Shown piece by piece: positions 34,472 to 43,316 of a stretch of 64,000 nucleotides of DNA. The DNA comes from Paraburkholderia sp. Tr-20389 (GTDB taxonomy: Bacteria > Pseudomonadota > Gammaproteobacteria > Burkholderiales > Burkholderiaceae), in contig NZ_JAAGPD010000001.1 in assembly GCF_017104565.1 (NCBI RefSeq), positions 620,001 through 684,000 on the forward strand. The letters run 5' to 3'. The notes beneath the pieces were generated by a model. The model was not told the origin of the DNA and made no database searches. It saw only the letters and a program-made list of their open reading frames with translations. Made by a program: the position numbers and the translations under genes. How positions within the stretch are numbered: the first letter of the stretch is position 1; each line of letters opens with the position of its first letter.

Positions 34472-35104
34472 CTACCGCAGGTTCGCGACATAGCCGGCGA
34501 GATTGCGAATATCGTCGTCAGTCAGATTTCGCGCGACGCTGCCCATGTTGCCTGCATCGTTGGTGCGCGTGCGGGAACGGAAGTCCTGCAACTGCTTGAT
34601 GATGTACTGATAGTGCTGCCCCGCCACGCGCGGCATCTCGTTCCGCCCTGAGAAGTTGTCCTGATGACACTTCGTACACAATTCTTCCTGAGATTTCTTG
34701 CGCCCCGCTTCGACAGCCGCGCTATCCGCCTTGAAATCGATGGGCGTGGGCTTTTGCGCGGCGAAATAGTCGGCGAGATTCTGCATATCGTTCTTCGACA
34801 GTTTCGCCGCCATTGGCGACATGCGCGGATCCTTGCGTCGGCCTTCCCTGAAGTCCGTCAACTGGAGATACGTGTACCGCGCGGGCTGCCCGGCAAGCAT
34901 GGGATATTGTCCATCCGTCGAATTGCCCATCGGACCATGACACGCGACGCAAACCTGCGCTTTCGCCTTGCCCGCTTCCGCGTCGGCGCGCGCGTCGGTG
35001 GACGGCCACACGATGCCGCTCGCACACAAAAGAACCGCGCATGCACAAGCGATACTTCGCGACGCGCGCTGCGCGCCAATCGATGACGTCATGGCGCGAG
35101 TCAT
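34472..35104 (-). CDS. Di-haem cytochrome c4-type protein
   Basis: A 210-residue exported protein with two haem-binding CXXCH motifs, CVACH and CTKCH, each followed by a methionine ligand region (QYPMLAGQ and NEMPRVAGQ). The N-terminal signal peptide (SIACACAVLLCASGIVWP) sends it to the periplasm. Cytochrome c4 proteins carry electrons from dehydrogenases to oxidases. Immediately upstream is the debris of a PQQ dehydrogenase, its presumable donor. The start is uncertain between two nearby ATGs (35104 and 35092). Confidence 0.88.
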   Translation of the reverse strand: MTRAMTSSIGAQRASRSIACACAVLLCASGIVWPSTDARADAEAGKAKAQVCVACHGPMGNSTDGQYPMLAGQPARYTYLQLTDFREGRRKDPRMSPMAAKLSKNDMQNLADYFAAQKPTPIDFKADSAAVEAGRKKSQEELCTKCHQDNFSGRNEMPRVAGQHYQYIIKQLQDFRSRTRTNDAGNMGSVARNLTDDDIRNLAGYVANLR

Positions 35105-35106
35105 CA

Positions 35107-35451
35107 CGGCAGCGCCAAAACCGGCACCATGTTGCCGCGCTTGAAGTCCCGCTGCGCGTTGCCGTGCGCCGCGACATCGAAGTGCCATTTGTATTTGCTC
35201 GTGTCGAGATCGATCGCGACGAGCGAATCCGTATAGACGTTCCAGCGGGATCGCGCCATCAAGATCGGGCGGCGGATTACCGACCGCGAAGAGCACGATA
35301 TGCGTCTTCGGGTCGATGGTGCAGAAGTCGCCGCTCTTGTCGGGAATCGTGTAGGACGTCCAAAGCTTGCCCCGGGGTTCGCGTCGAATGCCTTCACGAA
35401 GCTGCGTATGCCGGCTGCGCAAATCGGGGCGAGCCGCGCTTCACTCTCGCC
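35107..35451 (-). pseudogene. Fragment of a PQQ-dependent alcohol dehydrogenase, frameshifted
   Basis: Pieces of a quinoprotein dehydrogenase appear in order but in alternating leftward frames: ICAAGIRSFVKAFDANPG, then GKLWTSYTIPDKSG and HIVLFAVGNPPPDLDGAIPL, then YTDSLVAIDLDTSKYKWHF and NAQRDFKRGN. These match the beta-propeller core of the methanol/ethanol dehydrogenase family. At least two frameshifts and loss of both ends show decay. It abuts the cytochrome gene, which has lost its partner. Confidence 0.75.
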
Positions 35452-35680
35452 CTTAAAAGCCGGCTCAATTGACAAGCATAGGGGAAGCGCTACCGATTTA
35501 CCATGCGCACGGCATCGCATTGGCGCGGCGTGGCCGCGCCAATGACGGTTGATTCACATATGAGGATTGAAGGCGGTTCGCGCCGCTACGTCGAGCGGCG
35601 CGAATGCAATACGGACGATGCTTCCGGAAGCGAGCGCATGGTGCGCCGCATCGAATGCGCACGCAACGGAGCGGGCACGC

Positions 35681-36364
35681 TCAAGCCTGCTGCGCGTCCT
35701 CGCTCTCGCCGAGCATGCGCATCGCAGCCTTCTCCGCGTTGGCCACGTGCAGACGCGCCAGTTCCTTCGCCTCGTCGGCGTTGCGTGCCTTGAGCGCCTT
35801 GTAGAGCTTGTCGATTTCGCGCAGGCTGCTCGGCAGCCGGTCGGGATGCATCAGCGACGTGGCGCGCAGTAGATTCACCCGCGAATACAGGCTATTCAGG
35901 ATCTCCTTAACCAGCGCATTGCCGCAGTTGTCGAGCAGCACGTCGTAGAGCGCCGTCTTTGCCTTGAGGACCCCGGCCTGATCCTGGGCCGTTGCCTGCG
36001 CACGCAGTTCTTTCGCGGCCTCGCCGAACTGGGCAATGGCGTCGTCGCTGGCAAGCTTTGCGAATTCATGCGCCGCGAAGCCTTCGAGCAGCCCGCGCAG
36101 CGCATACAGCTCGCTCGCTTCCTGCTGCGACATCACCGCGACGATCGGGCCTTTGTGCGGCACGCTGCGCACGAGCTTTTCCGCTTCGAGCTTGCGCAAC
36201 GCCTCGCGCACGGAGGTGCGGCTCACGCCAAGCGTCTCGCACAGCTCGCGTTCGATCAGCCGCGCGCCCGGCGCGAAGCGCCCGCTCATGATGGCCTGGC
36301 GCAGCACGTTTTCGACCTGATGACGCAGCGTCTCAGGCCGGACCAACCCGATATCAGTCGACAT
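35681..36364 (-). CDS. FadR/VanR-type GntR regulator of the catabolic cluster
   Basis: A 227-residue regulator. The N-terminal winged helix (about residues 10-75) has ERELCETLGVSRTSVREALRKLEAEKLV. The C-terminal all-helical FCD domain carries candidate metal and ligand residues in LYDVLLDNCGN and LREIDKLYKALKARN. GGAAG precedes MSTDIG. It ends the leftward series of catabolic genes. Sites of the type TTGT-NN-GAC lie before its own start and before both catabolic transcription units. It probably represses them until an organic-acid ligand binds. Confidence 0.93.
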   Translation of the reverse strand: MSTDIGLVRPETLRHQVENVLRQAIMSGRFAPGARLIERELCETLGVSRTSVREALRKLEAEKLVRSVPHKGPIVAVMSQQEASELYALRGLLEGFAAHEFAKLASDDAIAQFGEAAKELRAQATAQDQAGVLKAKTALYDVLLDNCGNALVKEILNSLYSRVNLLRATSLMHPDRLPSSLREIDKLYKALKARNADEAKELARLHVANAEKAAMRMLGESEDAQQA

Positions 36365-36375
36365 GATTGTCTTCC

Positions 36376-36387
36376 CGTCCGACAAAG
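36376..36387. promoter_or_regulatory. Possible GntR autoregulatory site
   Basis: Read leftward the core is TTGTCGGAC, the same TTGT-NN-GAC pattern as the palindrome at 40547. A GATTGTC heptamer also sits at 36365-36371, beside the start codon. Confidence 0.4.
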
Positions 36388-36457
36388 TTCCAGTCGCTAT
36401 GATACTTCACCGCCGGCCGTTTTCCGCCCTCCGATACGCATAAATCACGCGCTGTCG

Positions 36458-37243
36458 CTATCCATCGACGGCCATATGCCGCTTCGCGAGGGCCGCTTCC
36501 AGCAGCGGCGCGCCGAGTTCGGCACCATGAATACCCGTCGTGCTGACGATCTCCAGCAGCTCCATCAACTCGTCCGCCGTCGCGCCGTAGCGCAGCGCGT
36601 TGCGCATGTGCAGCTTGAGGCCGGGCACGTACAGATGCGTCGACGACGCATCGAACGCGCAGTACATGAACTCCTTGAGCTTCGGACTCAGCACGCCCGT
36701 GCGCCATGGCACCGAAGAAAACTCGACATACGCTTCGAACAGATCGGGATCGAGTTCGAGCAGCCCTTCCCACGTCGGATGCCAGTAGCCGCGATTCTTT
36801 TCGAACGCCTCCTTGAGCACGCGGCGACGTTCGTCGAGCGGCGCGGGCCCGACGCGCAGCCCTTCTTCTTCGAGCACTTCGAGCAGCACGGGCACGCCGA
36901 CGTTGCTGGTGTGAATGCCGATCGTGCTGATCAGCTCCAGCACTTCCATCAGTTCTTCGCGCGTCGCGCCGAACGCCAGCGCGCGTTCCAGATGATGCGC
37001 GACGCCCGGACCATACAATTGCGTCGCGCAGGCATCGGCGGCCAGCGCGATGAACGCGCGTGTCTTGTCGTCCAGACGATTTCTGCGCTGCGGCACCGCG
37101 GAGAACTGCACGTACGCATCGACGAAGCCTGCATCGAGACGCAGCATGCTGTCCCACGCGGCATTCCACACGCCGTGCACGCGCATGAAGTCTTCCTTGA
37201 CCTGCTGCGGTTCGCGTTGCGCACGCGCCGGTTCCTGCTTCAT
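36458..37243 (-). CDS. Two-domain carboxymuconolactone decarboxylase-family protein
   Basis: A 261-residue protein with two CMD/AhpD-like helical domains. The repeated cores are CATQLYGPGVAHHLERALAFGATREELMEVLELIS and SSTHLYVPGLKLHMRNALRYGATADELMELLEIVS; only the first retains the upstream ACA-type cysteine (DACATQ), and there is no CxxC. Family members are decarboxylases, hydroperoxidases or small trimeric scaffolds. It follows the cupin gene by 54 bases in the catabolic unit. The reaction here is unknown. Confidence 0.87.
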   Translation of the reverse strand: MKQEPARAQREPQQVKEDFMRVHGVWNAAWDSMLRLDAGFVDAYVQFSAVPQRRNRLDDKTRAFIALAADACATQLYGPGVAHHLERALAFGATREELMEVLELISTIGIHTSNVGVPVLLEVLEEEGLRVGPAPLDERRRVLKEAFEKNRGYWHPTWEGLLELDPDLFEAYVEFSSVPWRTGVLSPKLKEFMYCAFDASSTHLYVPGLKLHMRNALRYGATADELMELLEIVSTTGIHGAELGAPLLEAALAKRHMAVDG

Positions 37244-37297
37244 TCGCTCACTCCTGTTGACGATGATCCGTGCATGCGCGCCGCGATCGGCCCGCAG

Positions 37298-37693
37298 TCA
37301 GGCCGCAACCAGCCCCTTCGGATAATCCGCTTCGGCGACTTCTTCCTGCCACGTCGCCTTGCCGATCGACGTCGCGATGTGCACCATGTAGCTGCCGTCG
37401 CTCGCGCCGTGCCAGTGCCGCTCGTTCGGCCCGATGAACACGATGTCGCCCTGGCGGATTTCCTGCGGCGCCTCTCCGTCCTTGCAGATCCAGCCCTTGC
37501 CCGCCGTCACCTGCAGCACCTGGCCTTGCTCGTGCGTATGCCAGTAGGTGCGGCCGCGCGGCGCGAAGAACACCGTGTTGATGGTCACGCCGTCCGTCGT
37601 CGGCATCACCGGGTCGGCCCAGACCGTGCCCGAAAAGGTCTCGCCGCGCTGCTCCGACATCTTGCCTTCCGCCCTGCCGTGAAATACCTTCAT
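37298..37693 (-). CDS. Cupin-domain protein
   Basis: A 131-residue single cupin. The metal-binding motifs are visible as TYWHTHEQGQVLQVTAGKG (His, His, Gln instead of Glu) and PNERHWHGA. It overlaps the upstream dehydrogenase stop by four bases. Cupins of this size beside CMD proteins are common in Burkholderiaceae catabolic clusters. It may be an isomerase, decarboxylase or dioxygenase; not assignable. Confidence 0.88.
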   Translation of the reverse strand: MKVFHGRAEGKMSEQRGETFSGTVWADPVMPTTDGVTINTVFFAPRGRTYWHTHEQGQVLQVTAGKGWICKDGEAPQEIRQGDIVFIGPNERHWHGASDGSYMVHIATSIGKATWQEEVAEADYPKGLVAA

Positions 37694-38610
37694 GCCTGCT
37701 TCTCCTCTTTGCGAACCTTTCCGTCGAACAGCCGTACGCCGCCCGATACATCGCCGATCGCATCGACGACACGATTGCTGATCACATCGCCATAGCCGAG
37801 CGCCGTGCCGAGCCCGAAGCTCGCAAGCGGCCCCGCCGCATTCAGCGACACCACACCGAGTTCGCGCGCGAGATCGACATACAGCACGACGTCCTTCGTC
37901 ATCAGCTTGCCCGTCAATCCACCTTCCAGATAATCACCGTCGACGATCTTCGGAAAACGGTTCAGCGTCGCGAAGTTGACGCCGCTGCTGCTGTTGAGCA
38001 CGTCGAGCAGCAGATGCAGATCGAGTCCCGCCTTCTTGCCCGCTACCATCACTTCCGCGCTCGCCGCAAGGCTCACGGCATTGAGGAAGTTGTTCAGCAG
38101 CTTGGTGGTGTGACCCGCCCCGCTGTCGCCCATGTGCGCGACCTTCGAACTGATCGGCGCAAACGCCCATTTGAGCGCCTCTACAGCGCTCGCATCGCCG
38201 CCTACCATCAGCGTCAACGTGCCCTTCTCCGCCGCCGCCGCGCCGCCCGAAATGCCCGCGTCGACATACTGCACGCCGCTCTGCGTGAAGCGCCGCGCGA
38301 GCCGTATGGTCGAACTCGCGGCGGCCGTGCTCAGATCGACGACGATCTGTCCGGCGCGGCAATGCGCGAGCACGCCACCCTCGCCTTCGACCACGGCCTC
38401 GACGACCTTGCTGTCCGGCAGCGACATCATCACGACATCGGCGAACTTCATCACCTCAGCGATCGACGATGCAGCCTGCGCGCCCGTCGCCCTCACGCGC
38501 TCCGGCGCCGTGTCGTAGCCGAGCACTGAAATGCCCGCGTCGACGAGACGCCGCGTCATGCGGCCGCCCATGTTGCCGAGACCGATGAAACCGATCCTTT
38601 CCTTGTTCAT
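37690..38610 (-). CDS. NAD(P)-dependent beta-hydroxyacid dehydrogenase (HIBDH family), copy 1
   Basis: A 306-residue protein with the cofactor signature IGFIGLGNMGGRMTRRLVDAG, the substrate loop VDAGISGGAAAAEKG (DAPVSGG is usual) and the catalytic lysine in GAGHTTKLLNNFLNAV. Family enzymes oxidise 3-hydroxyacids or reduce aldehyde acids such as tartronate semialdehyde. It is one of three paralogues in this cluster and the most divergent in the substrate loop. It is translationally coupled to the cupin gene. Confidence 0.92.
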   Translation of the reverse strand: MNKERIGFIGLGNMGGRMTRRLVDAGISVLGYDTAPERVRATGAQAASSIAEVMKFADVVMMSLPDSKVVEAVVEGEGGVLAHCRAGQIVVDLSTAAASSTIRLARRFTQSGVQYVDAGISGGAAAAEKGTLTLMVGGDASAVEALKWAFAPISSKVAHMGDSGAGHTTKLLNNFLNAVSLAASAEVMVAGKKAGLDLHLLLDVLNSSSGVNFATLNRFPKIVDGDYLEGGLTGKLMTKDVVLYVDLARELGVVSLNAAGPLASFGLGTALGYGDVISNRVVDAIGDVSGGVRLFDGKVRKEEKQA

Positions 38611-38641
38611 GTCCGCTATTCCCTCGCAATCAGGTGATTCG

Positions 38642-39991
38642 TCAAAAATCGACGTCCTTCGTTTCCGGTCCCATCAGCGCGCCGATCGCGCCGATCAGTC
38701 CGCCGATGCACAGCAGCACCACCGACGTCATGCGCAAGGGCATGAACGCGCTCAGCCAGTCCATGTAGAACGCGTAGAACGACGGGATGATCACCGAGAG
38801 ACTGAAGCCGACGCCGAAGCCGGTTGCGCGCACGTCGGTGACGAAACGTTCGTTGATGTACGTGACGATCACGCCCCACGGTGACGTCACCAGCACGGCC
38901 AGCACGCAGACGAGCGCGATGATCGCCGGCAGCGGCAGCCCGTCGACGTTCGCGAGCACATACAGCAGACCCGCGCCGACCGTCGCGATCAGCGGCCCGA
39001 CGATCGTGAAGAAGCGCCGCCGCCCGATGGCCTGCGCAATCAGGCCCGAGCCGATATAGCTGAAGAACAGCACGAAGTACGTGATCATCAGCGTCGACGT
39101 CATCTGGAAGCCCGTGAGATGCAGCGTCTTCACGAGCAGCCCCGTCGGCAGGAAGATCGTGATGATGTTCTGCGTGAGCCAGAAGCCCGTCATCATCACC
39201 AGCACCTGCAACAGGTTGCGTCCGCTCTTGCCGCGCAGCAGATCCGTCAACGGCAGCTTTTCAGGCTGGTTGCTTTTGTCGGCCGCTTCGCTCTTCCAGA
39301 TCTCCGATTCGGCGACCTTGTGCACGTAGTACATCGCCAGAATGCCCGCGAGCACCGCGCCGAGCACGAACGGAATGCGCCAGCCCCACTGCGCGTACGG
39401 CGAGTTCATGCCGTTGAGCGGAAAGAGCGCGAACATCAGCATCGCGACGAGATTGATCGACACGTATGCAGCCGGAAAGCCCGCGATGATGAAGCCGCCG
39501 ACGAAGCCGCGCTGCTCCTTCTTCGAGTATTCGATTGCGAGCGGCATCGCACCCGTATAGCCGCCGCCGAGAAAGATGCCGTCGACGAACCGCAGCAGCA
39601 CGAGTGCCCAGTACGACACGATGCCGATGCTCTCGTAGCCCGGCAGCAGCGCGATCAGCAGCGTGACCACGCCGAAGCCCGATACCGACCAGATCGACGC
39701 CTTGCGGCGCCCGATGCGGTCCGCGATCATGCCGAACAGCAGCGCGCCGATAGGCCGCCCGAGCAGCGTCGTGATGAACACCAGCGACGCGAGGATCGTC
39801 TCCATCCCGCTCGACAGATGCGGCGGCTGGAAAAACGCGAGCACCGGCGACAGCACGACGACGGGCAGATAGATATCGAACATGTCGATGTATTCGGAAA
39901 AGAACGCGCCTTTGATCGCGTTGCGTCTTTTCGTTTCGATCGACTGCTCGCCTTCGGACTGTACGACGTCGGTCGCAGTGAGGGTTTTCAT
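38642..39991 (-). CDS. MFS transporter, metabolite:H+ symporter (MHS) type
   Basis: A 449-residue, 12-segment permease. The loop 2-3 signature GMIADRIGRRKASIWS, the second FVDGIFLGGGYTGAMPLAIEY and the later loop 8-9 AIGRRRFFTIVGP fit sugar/organic-acid symporters. The start MKTLTA is chosen because GGAGACAACG lies before it; an ATG 12 bases upstream lacks a ribosome-binding site. It probably imports the acid or lactone substrate of unit B. Confidence 0.92.
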   Translation of the reverse strand: MKTLTATDVVQSEGEQSIETKRRNAIKGAFFSEYIDMFDIYLPVVVLSPVLAFFQPPHLSSGMETILASLVFITTLLGRPIGALLFGMIADRIGRRKASIWSVSGFGVVTLLIALLPGYESIGIVSYWALVLLRFVDGIFLGGGYTGAMPLAIEYSKKEQRGFVGGFIIAGFPAAYVSINLVAMLMFALFPLNGMNSPYAQWGWRIPFVLGAVLAGILAMYYVHKVAESEIWKSEAADKSNQPEKLPLTDLLRGKSGRNLLQVLVMMTGFWLTQNIITIFLPTGLLVKTLHLTGFQMTSTLMITYFVLFFSYIGSGLIAQAIGRRRFFTIVGPLIATVGAGLLYVLANVDGLPLPAIIALVCVLAVLVTSPWGVIVTYINERFVTDVRATGFGVGFSLSVIIPSFYAFYMDWLSAFMPLRMTSVVLLCIGGLIGAIGALMGPETKDVDF

Positions 39992-40077
39992 CGTTGTCTC
40001 CATTCGTTGTCGGGCAGCGTGGGCAGTGCGTGCCGTGTTCGCGCCGCCTTTTAGGGTGTCGTGGCGTCACCGCATCG

Positions 40078-40473
40078 TCAGGCTGCCGAAGTCTCCGCTT
40101 CGTACGCCTTGATCGCCTCAGTCGCGACGCGGAATGCCGCGAGCGCGAGCGGCACGCCGCAATAGATCGCGGCCTGCATCAACACCGCGCGGATCTCGTC
40201 TTGGGTCACGCCGTTGCGCAGCGCGCCCTTCACGTGCACCGCGAGTTCGTGGTGCTGGCTCATCGCCGTGAGCATGCCGAGATTCAGCAGGCTGCGCGTC
40301 TTGAACGACAACGTTTTGTCGCCCCATATGTCGCCCCAGCAGCATTCCGTCACGTACTTCTGCATCGGCCGGTTGAAGTCGTCGGCATTCGCCCACGATT
40401 TCTCGACATGCCCTGCGCCCAGCACTTCCTTGCGGTTTTCAAAGCCCTTGTCAAAACGTTCGTTGCTATCCAT
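40078..40473 (-). CDS. Carboxymuconolactone decarboxylase-family protein (PcaC-like)
   Basis: A 131-residue single-domain CMD protein. The sequence WGDIWGDKTLSFKTRSLLNLGMLTA and HVKGALRNGVTQDEIRAVLMQAAIYCGVPLA is close to 4-carboxymuconolactone decarboxylases. ATG with AGGA upstream; a TTG 24 bases earlier is unlikely. It is the first gene of catabolic unit B, behind a perfect palindrome. No other protocatechuate-pathway gene is present, so it may act on a different lactone. Confidence 0.9.
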   Translation of the reverse strand: MDSNERFDKGFENRKEVLGAGHVEKSWANADDFNRPMQKYVTECCWGDIWGDKTLSFKTRSLLNLGMLTAMSQHHELAVHVKGALRNGVTQDEIRAVLMQAAIYCGVPLALAAFRVATEAIKAYEAETSAA

Positions 40474-40546
40474 CTCGAAGTCCTCTCTGTTGCTCAAGCC
40501 GTTTCGGTTTCAGTGGCATCTCGCGCCGACAACTGCCTGACGCGAT

Positions 40547-40561
40547 GATTGTCAGACAATC
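40547..40561. promoter_or_regulatory. Perfect GntR-type operator GATTGTC-A-GACAATC
   Basis: A 15-bp perfect palindrome lies 74 bases upstream of the CMD gene, between it and the aldehyde dehydrogenase stop. The TTGT-NNN-ACAA core is the standard FadR-subfamily operator shape, and a related site precedes the other catabolic unit. Confidence 0.65.
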
Positions 40562-40606
40562 CAGACACGCAAAAAATTTTCTGGCGAGCTTCTCGATCCG
40601 CGCTGA

Positions 40607-42037
40607 TCAAGGCGTGCCGTAGCCCACCATCGCCTTCGTTTCCAGATACTCGCGCAACCCCGCTTCGCCCCACTCGCGGCCATTGCCCGAACGCTTGTAA
40701 CCGCCGAACGGCGCGTGAAAATCGGCGGGCGGATAGTTCAGGTGCACGCCGCCTGCGCGCAGCGCGCGGCCCACCTTGCGAGCGCGCGCGAGATCGGCCG
40801 ATTGCACGTAAGCGGCCAGACCGTAGTCGGTGCCGTTCGCAATCGCGATGGCGTCCGCTTCGCTGTCGTACGGAATCATCGACAGCACCGGCCCGAAGAT
40901 TTCTTCGCGCGCGATCGTCATGTCGGGCCTGACGTCGGCGAAGACTGTCGGCTTCGCGTAGTAGCCTTTGTCGATGCCCGCAGGCAAGCCAATGCCGCCC
41001 GTCACCAGCCGCGCGCCCTCGTCGATGCCCGTCTGGATCAATGCCTGCACACGCTCGAACTGGTTACGGTTGACGAGCGGACCGAGCTGCGTCGAGGGAT
41101 CATCGGTCGGTCCAACGCGATAGGCTTCCGCCGCATGTTTCGCGATCTGCGCAGCGTCGTTCATCAGATGACGCGGCACCAGCATGCGCGTCGGAATCGA
41201 GCAGGACTGGCCCGAGTTCGTGAAGCACGCCGCGACGCCGCGCTTCACGGCCTCTTCGAGATCGACGTCGTCGAGCAGAATGTTCGCCGACTTGCCGCCC
41301 AGTTCCTGTGCCACGCGCTTGACGCTGAGCGCAGCGGCCTGCGCAACCAGCACGCCCGCGCGAGTCGAGCCCGTGAACGACACCATGTCGATATCCGGAT
41401 GGCCCGCGATCGCTTCGCCGACACCCGGACCGTCACCATTCACCAGATTGAACACGCCCGCGGGCAGTTGCGCTTCTTCGAGCACTTCCGCGAACAGCAG
41501 CGCGCTCAGCGGCGAATACTCGCTGGGCTTGAGCACCATCGTGCAGCCCGCCGCGAGCGCGGGCGCGATCTTCACGACGATCTGGTTGACGGGCCAGTTC
41601 CACGGCGTAACCAGCCCGCACACGCCGATCGCTTCGAGCACGACGCGCGTGCTGCCGCGCTGTTCCTCGAACTCGAAGCGTTCGAGCACGTCGATCAGCG
41701 TGTTCAGATGCGCGGGGCCGCGCGCCGCCTGACCGTTGCGCGCGAACGTGATGGGCGCGCCCATCTCGCGGCGCATCGCTTCGGCGAATTCGTCGGAGCG
41801 GCGCTCGTAGATCCGCAGCACGCGGCGCAGCATCGCCACGCGATCCGCGACGCTCGTCGCCGACCACGCGGGAAATGCGCGGCGCGCGGCGGCGACGGCG
41901 CGGTTCACGTCGTCCGCGTTGCCGAGCGCGAGTGTTTCGAAGGGCACTTCCGTCGATGGATCGACGAGATCGAACCAGCGGGCGGACACCGGCTCGACCC
42001 AGTGTCCGTCGATATAAAACTGCGCTGCATGTGACAT
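40607..42037 (-). CDS. NAD(P)-dependent aldehyde dehydrogenase
   Basis: A 476-residue ALDH. Substrate-channel and cofactor motifs are intact: TPWNWPVNQ, SFTGSTRAGV, the general-base glutamate in QELGGKSANI and the nucleophile in NSGQSCSIPTR, with EEIFGPVLS near the end. AGGAG precedes MSHAAQ. It oxidises an aldehyde to the acid, probably a semialdehyde made by one of the neighbouring hydroxyacid dehydrogenases. It is the last gene of catabolic unit A. Confidence 0.93.
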   Translation of the reverse strand: MSHAAQFYIDGHWVEPVSARWFDLVDPSTEVPFETLALGNADDVNRAVAAARRAFPAWSATSVADRVAMLRRVLRIYERRSDEFAEAMRREMGAPITFARNGQAARGPAHLNTLIDVLERFEFEEQRGSTRVVLEAIGVCGLVTPWNWPVNQIVVKIAPALAAGCTMVLKPSEYSPLSALLFAEVLEEAQLPAGVFNLVNGDGPGVGEAIAGHPDIDMVSFTGSTRAGVLVAQAAALSVKRVAQELGGKSANILLDDVDLEEAVKRGVAACFTNSGQSCSIPTRMLVPRHLMNDAAQIAKHAAEAYRVGPTDDPSTQLGPLVNRNQFERVQALIQTGIDEGARLVTGGIGLPAGIDKGYYAKPTVFADVRPDMTIAREEIFGPVLSMIPYDSEADAIAIANGTDYGLAAYVQSADLARARKVGRALRAGGVHLNYPPADFHAPFGGYKRSGNGREWGEAGLREYLETKAMVGYGTP

Positions 42038-42059
42038 GGCAAGCTCCTGGGCAGAACGA

Positions 42060-42956
42060 TCAGCGCGCATCGCGATCGAGCAGGCGATACATTTCGGTGT
42101 GGTCGGTGGCGGGCGTCGAATGCTGCGCCGCTTCGTCCCACATCGCCGTACAGGTCTCCCCCAACGCCAGCGGATAACCCACTGCCTGCGCCAGCGCACG
42201 CGCGATCTTCAGATCCTTGTTCATCAGTTGCAACGCAAAGCCGGACGCGAACGTGCCGCTCAGCATGAACTGCTTCACCTTGTTCTCCGACGTATTGCTG
42301 CGGCCCGACGACGCGTTCAGCACGTCCGTCATCACATCCGGTTCGATGCCGAAGCGTTGCGCGACGAGCAACGCCTCGACGGTCGCCGCGAGACCCGCCG
42401 CCGACACGTAGTTGTTCAGCGCCTTCGCCGCATGGCCCGAGCCCGCGCCGCCGATATGCAGAATGCTCTTGCCCATCGCGTCGAGTGCGGGCCGGCACTG
42501 CGCGAGCACATCCGCGTGGCCGCCGACCAGAATCGCAAGCGTGCCTTCCTTCGCTTTCTTCACGCCGCCTGACACGGGCGCATCCAGATACGCAAGACCG
42601 CGCTCTTCGAGCACCGCGCCGAGCTTGCGCGAGCGTTCCGGCTCCGACGAACTCATGTCGATGACGACCGTGCCCTGCACAAGCAGGCTCGCCCAACCGT
42701 CCGCGCCGCTGCCGAGCAGCACGCTTTCGACGATGGCCGAATTCGGCAGCATCGTGATCAATGCATCGAGCGACGCGGCGTTGTCCCGCTTCAGACGCTG
42801 TGCGCCCGTCTGCGCGGCGAGCGTGTCGGCGCGCGCGGCATCCGCGTCGTCGATGTAGAGCTCGAAGCCCGCGTTGGCGAGACACTGCACCATCGGCGCG
42901 CCCATCATGCCGAGTCCGATGAAGCCGATGCGCTTTCGTTGTGTCATGGCTTGCAT
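42060..42956 (-). CDS. NAD(P)-dependent beta-hydroxyacid dehydrogenase (HIBDH family), copy 2
   Basis: A 298-residue protein with IGFIGLGMMGAPMVQCLANAG, substrate loop LDAPVSGGVKKAKEGTLAI and catalytic lysine in GSGHAAKALNNYVSA. It begins MQAMTQRK, with possible starts at either methionine. It lies 22 bases upstream of the aldehyde dehydrogenase gene. The NAD or NADP choice cannot be fixed by eye. Confidence 0.92.
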   Translation of the reverse strand: MQAMTQRKRIGFIGLGMMGAPMVQCLANAGFELYIDDADAARADTLAAQTGAQRLKRDNAASLDALITMLPNSAIVESVLLGSGADGWASLLVQGTVVIDMSSSEPERSRKLGAVLEERGLAYLDAPVSGGVKKAKEGTLAILVGGHADVLAQCRPALDAMGKSILHIGGAGSGHAAKALNNYVSAAGLAATVEALLVAQRFGIEPDVMTDVLNASSGRSNTSENKVKQFMLSGTFASGFALQLMNKDLKIARALAQAVGYPLALGETCTAMWDEAAQHSTPATDHTEMYRLLDRDAR

Positions 42957-42959
42957 CCT

Positions 42960-43286
42960 TTAGCGCAGTTTGGAGAACGAGGTCGGCGTCAGGATGTGGC
43001 TCTCGATGCGCTCGACAATCGGCCGCTCCGCTTCCGATGCCGCGCGTTTCGCGATCCATTCGGCGTCGGCCTGGAACGCGTTCCACTTCTCTTCGCGCTC
43101 AGCGAGGCTTTCCCATTCGATCATGTACGTGAGCGCGTGATTGCTCGCGCCGATCAACGTCGTCCAGAAGCCGACCTGGCGGATGCCGTACTTCTCGAAG
43201 AAGCCGAGCGTGGTGGTCGTGAAGCGGTCGAGCAACGCAGGCAGGCGCGTCGGCGCGCAGTGATAGATACGCATTTCAACGATCAT
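42960..43286 (-). CDS. NIPSNAP-family protein
   Basis: A 108-residue ferredoxin-like dimeric alpha-beta barrel protein with MIVEMRIYHCAPTRLPALLDRF, GFWTTLIGASNHALTYMIEW and the conserved SHILTPTSFS. Such small proteins accompany degradation pathways and may be isomerases or monooxygenase-like factors. It sits three bases upstream of the copy-2 dehydrogenase gene. Confidence 0.88.
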   Translation of the reverse strand: MIVEMRIYHCAPTRLPALLDRFTTTTLGFFEKYGIRQVGFWTTLIGASNHALTYMIEWESLAEREEKWNAFQADAEWIAKRAASEAERPIVERIESHILTPTSFSKLR

Positions 43287-43316
43287 GTGATTCTCCGTAT
43301 GGGTGATGTGTGTGAT

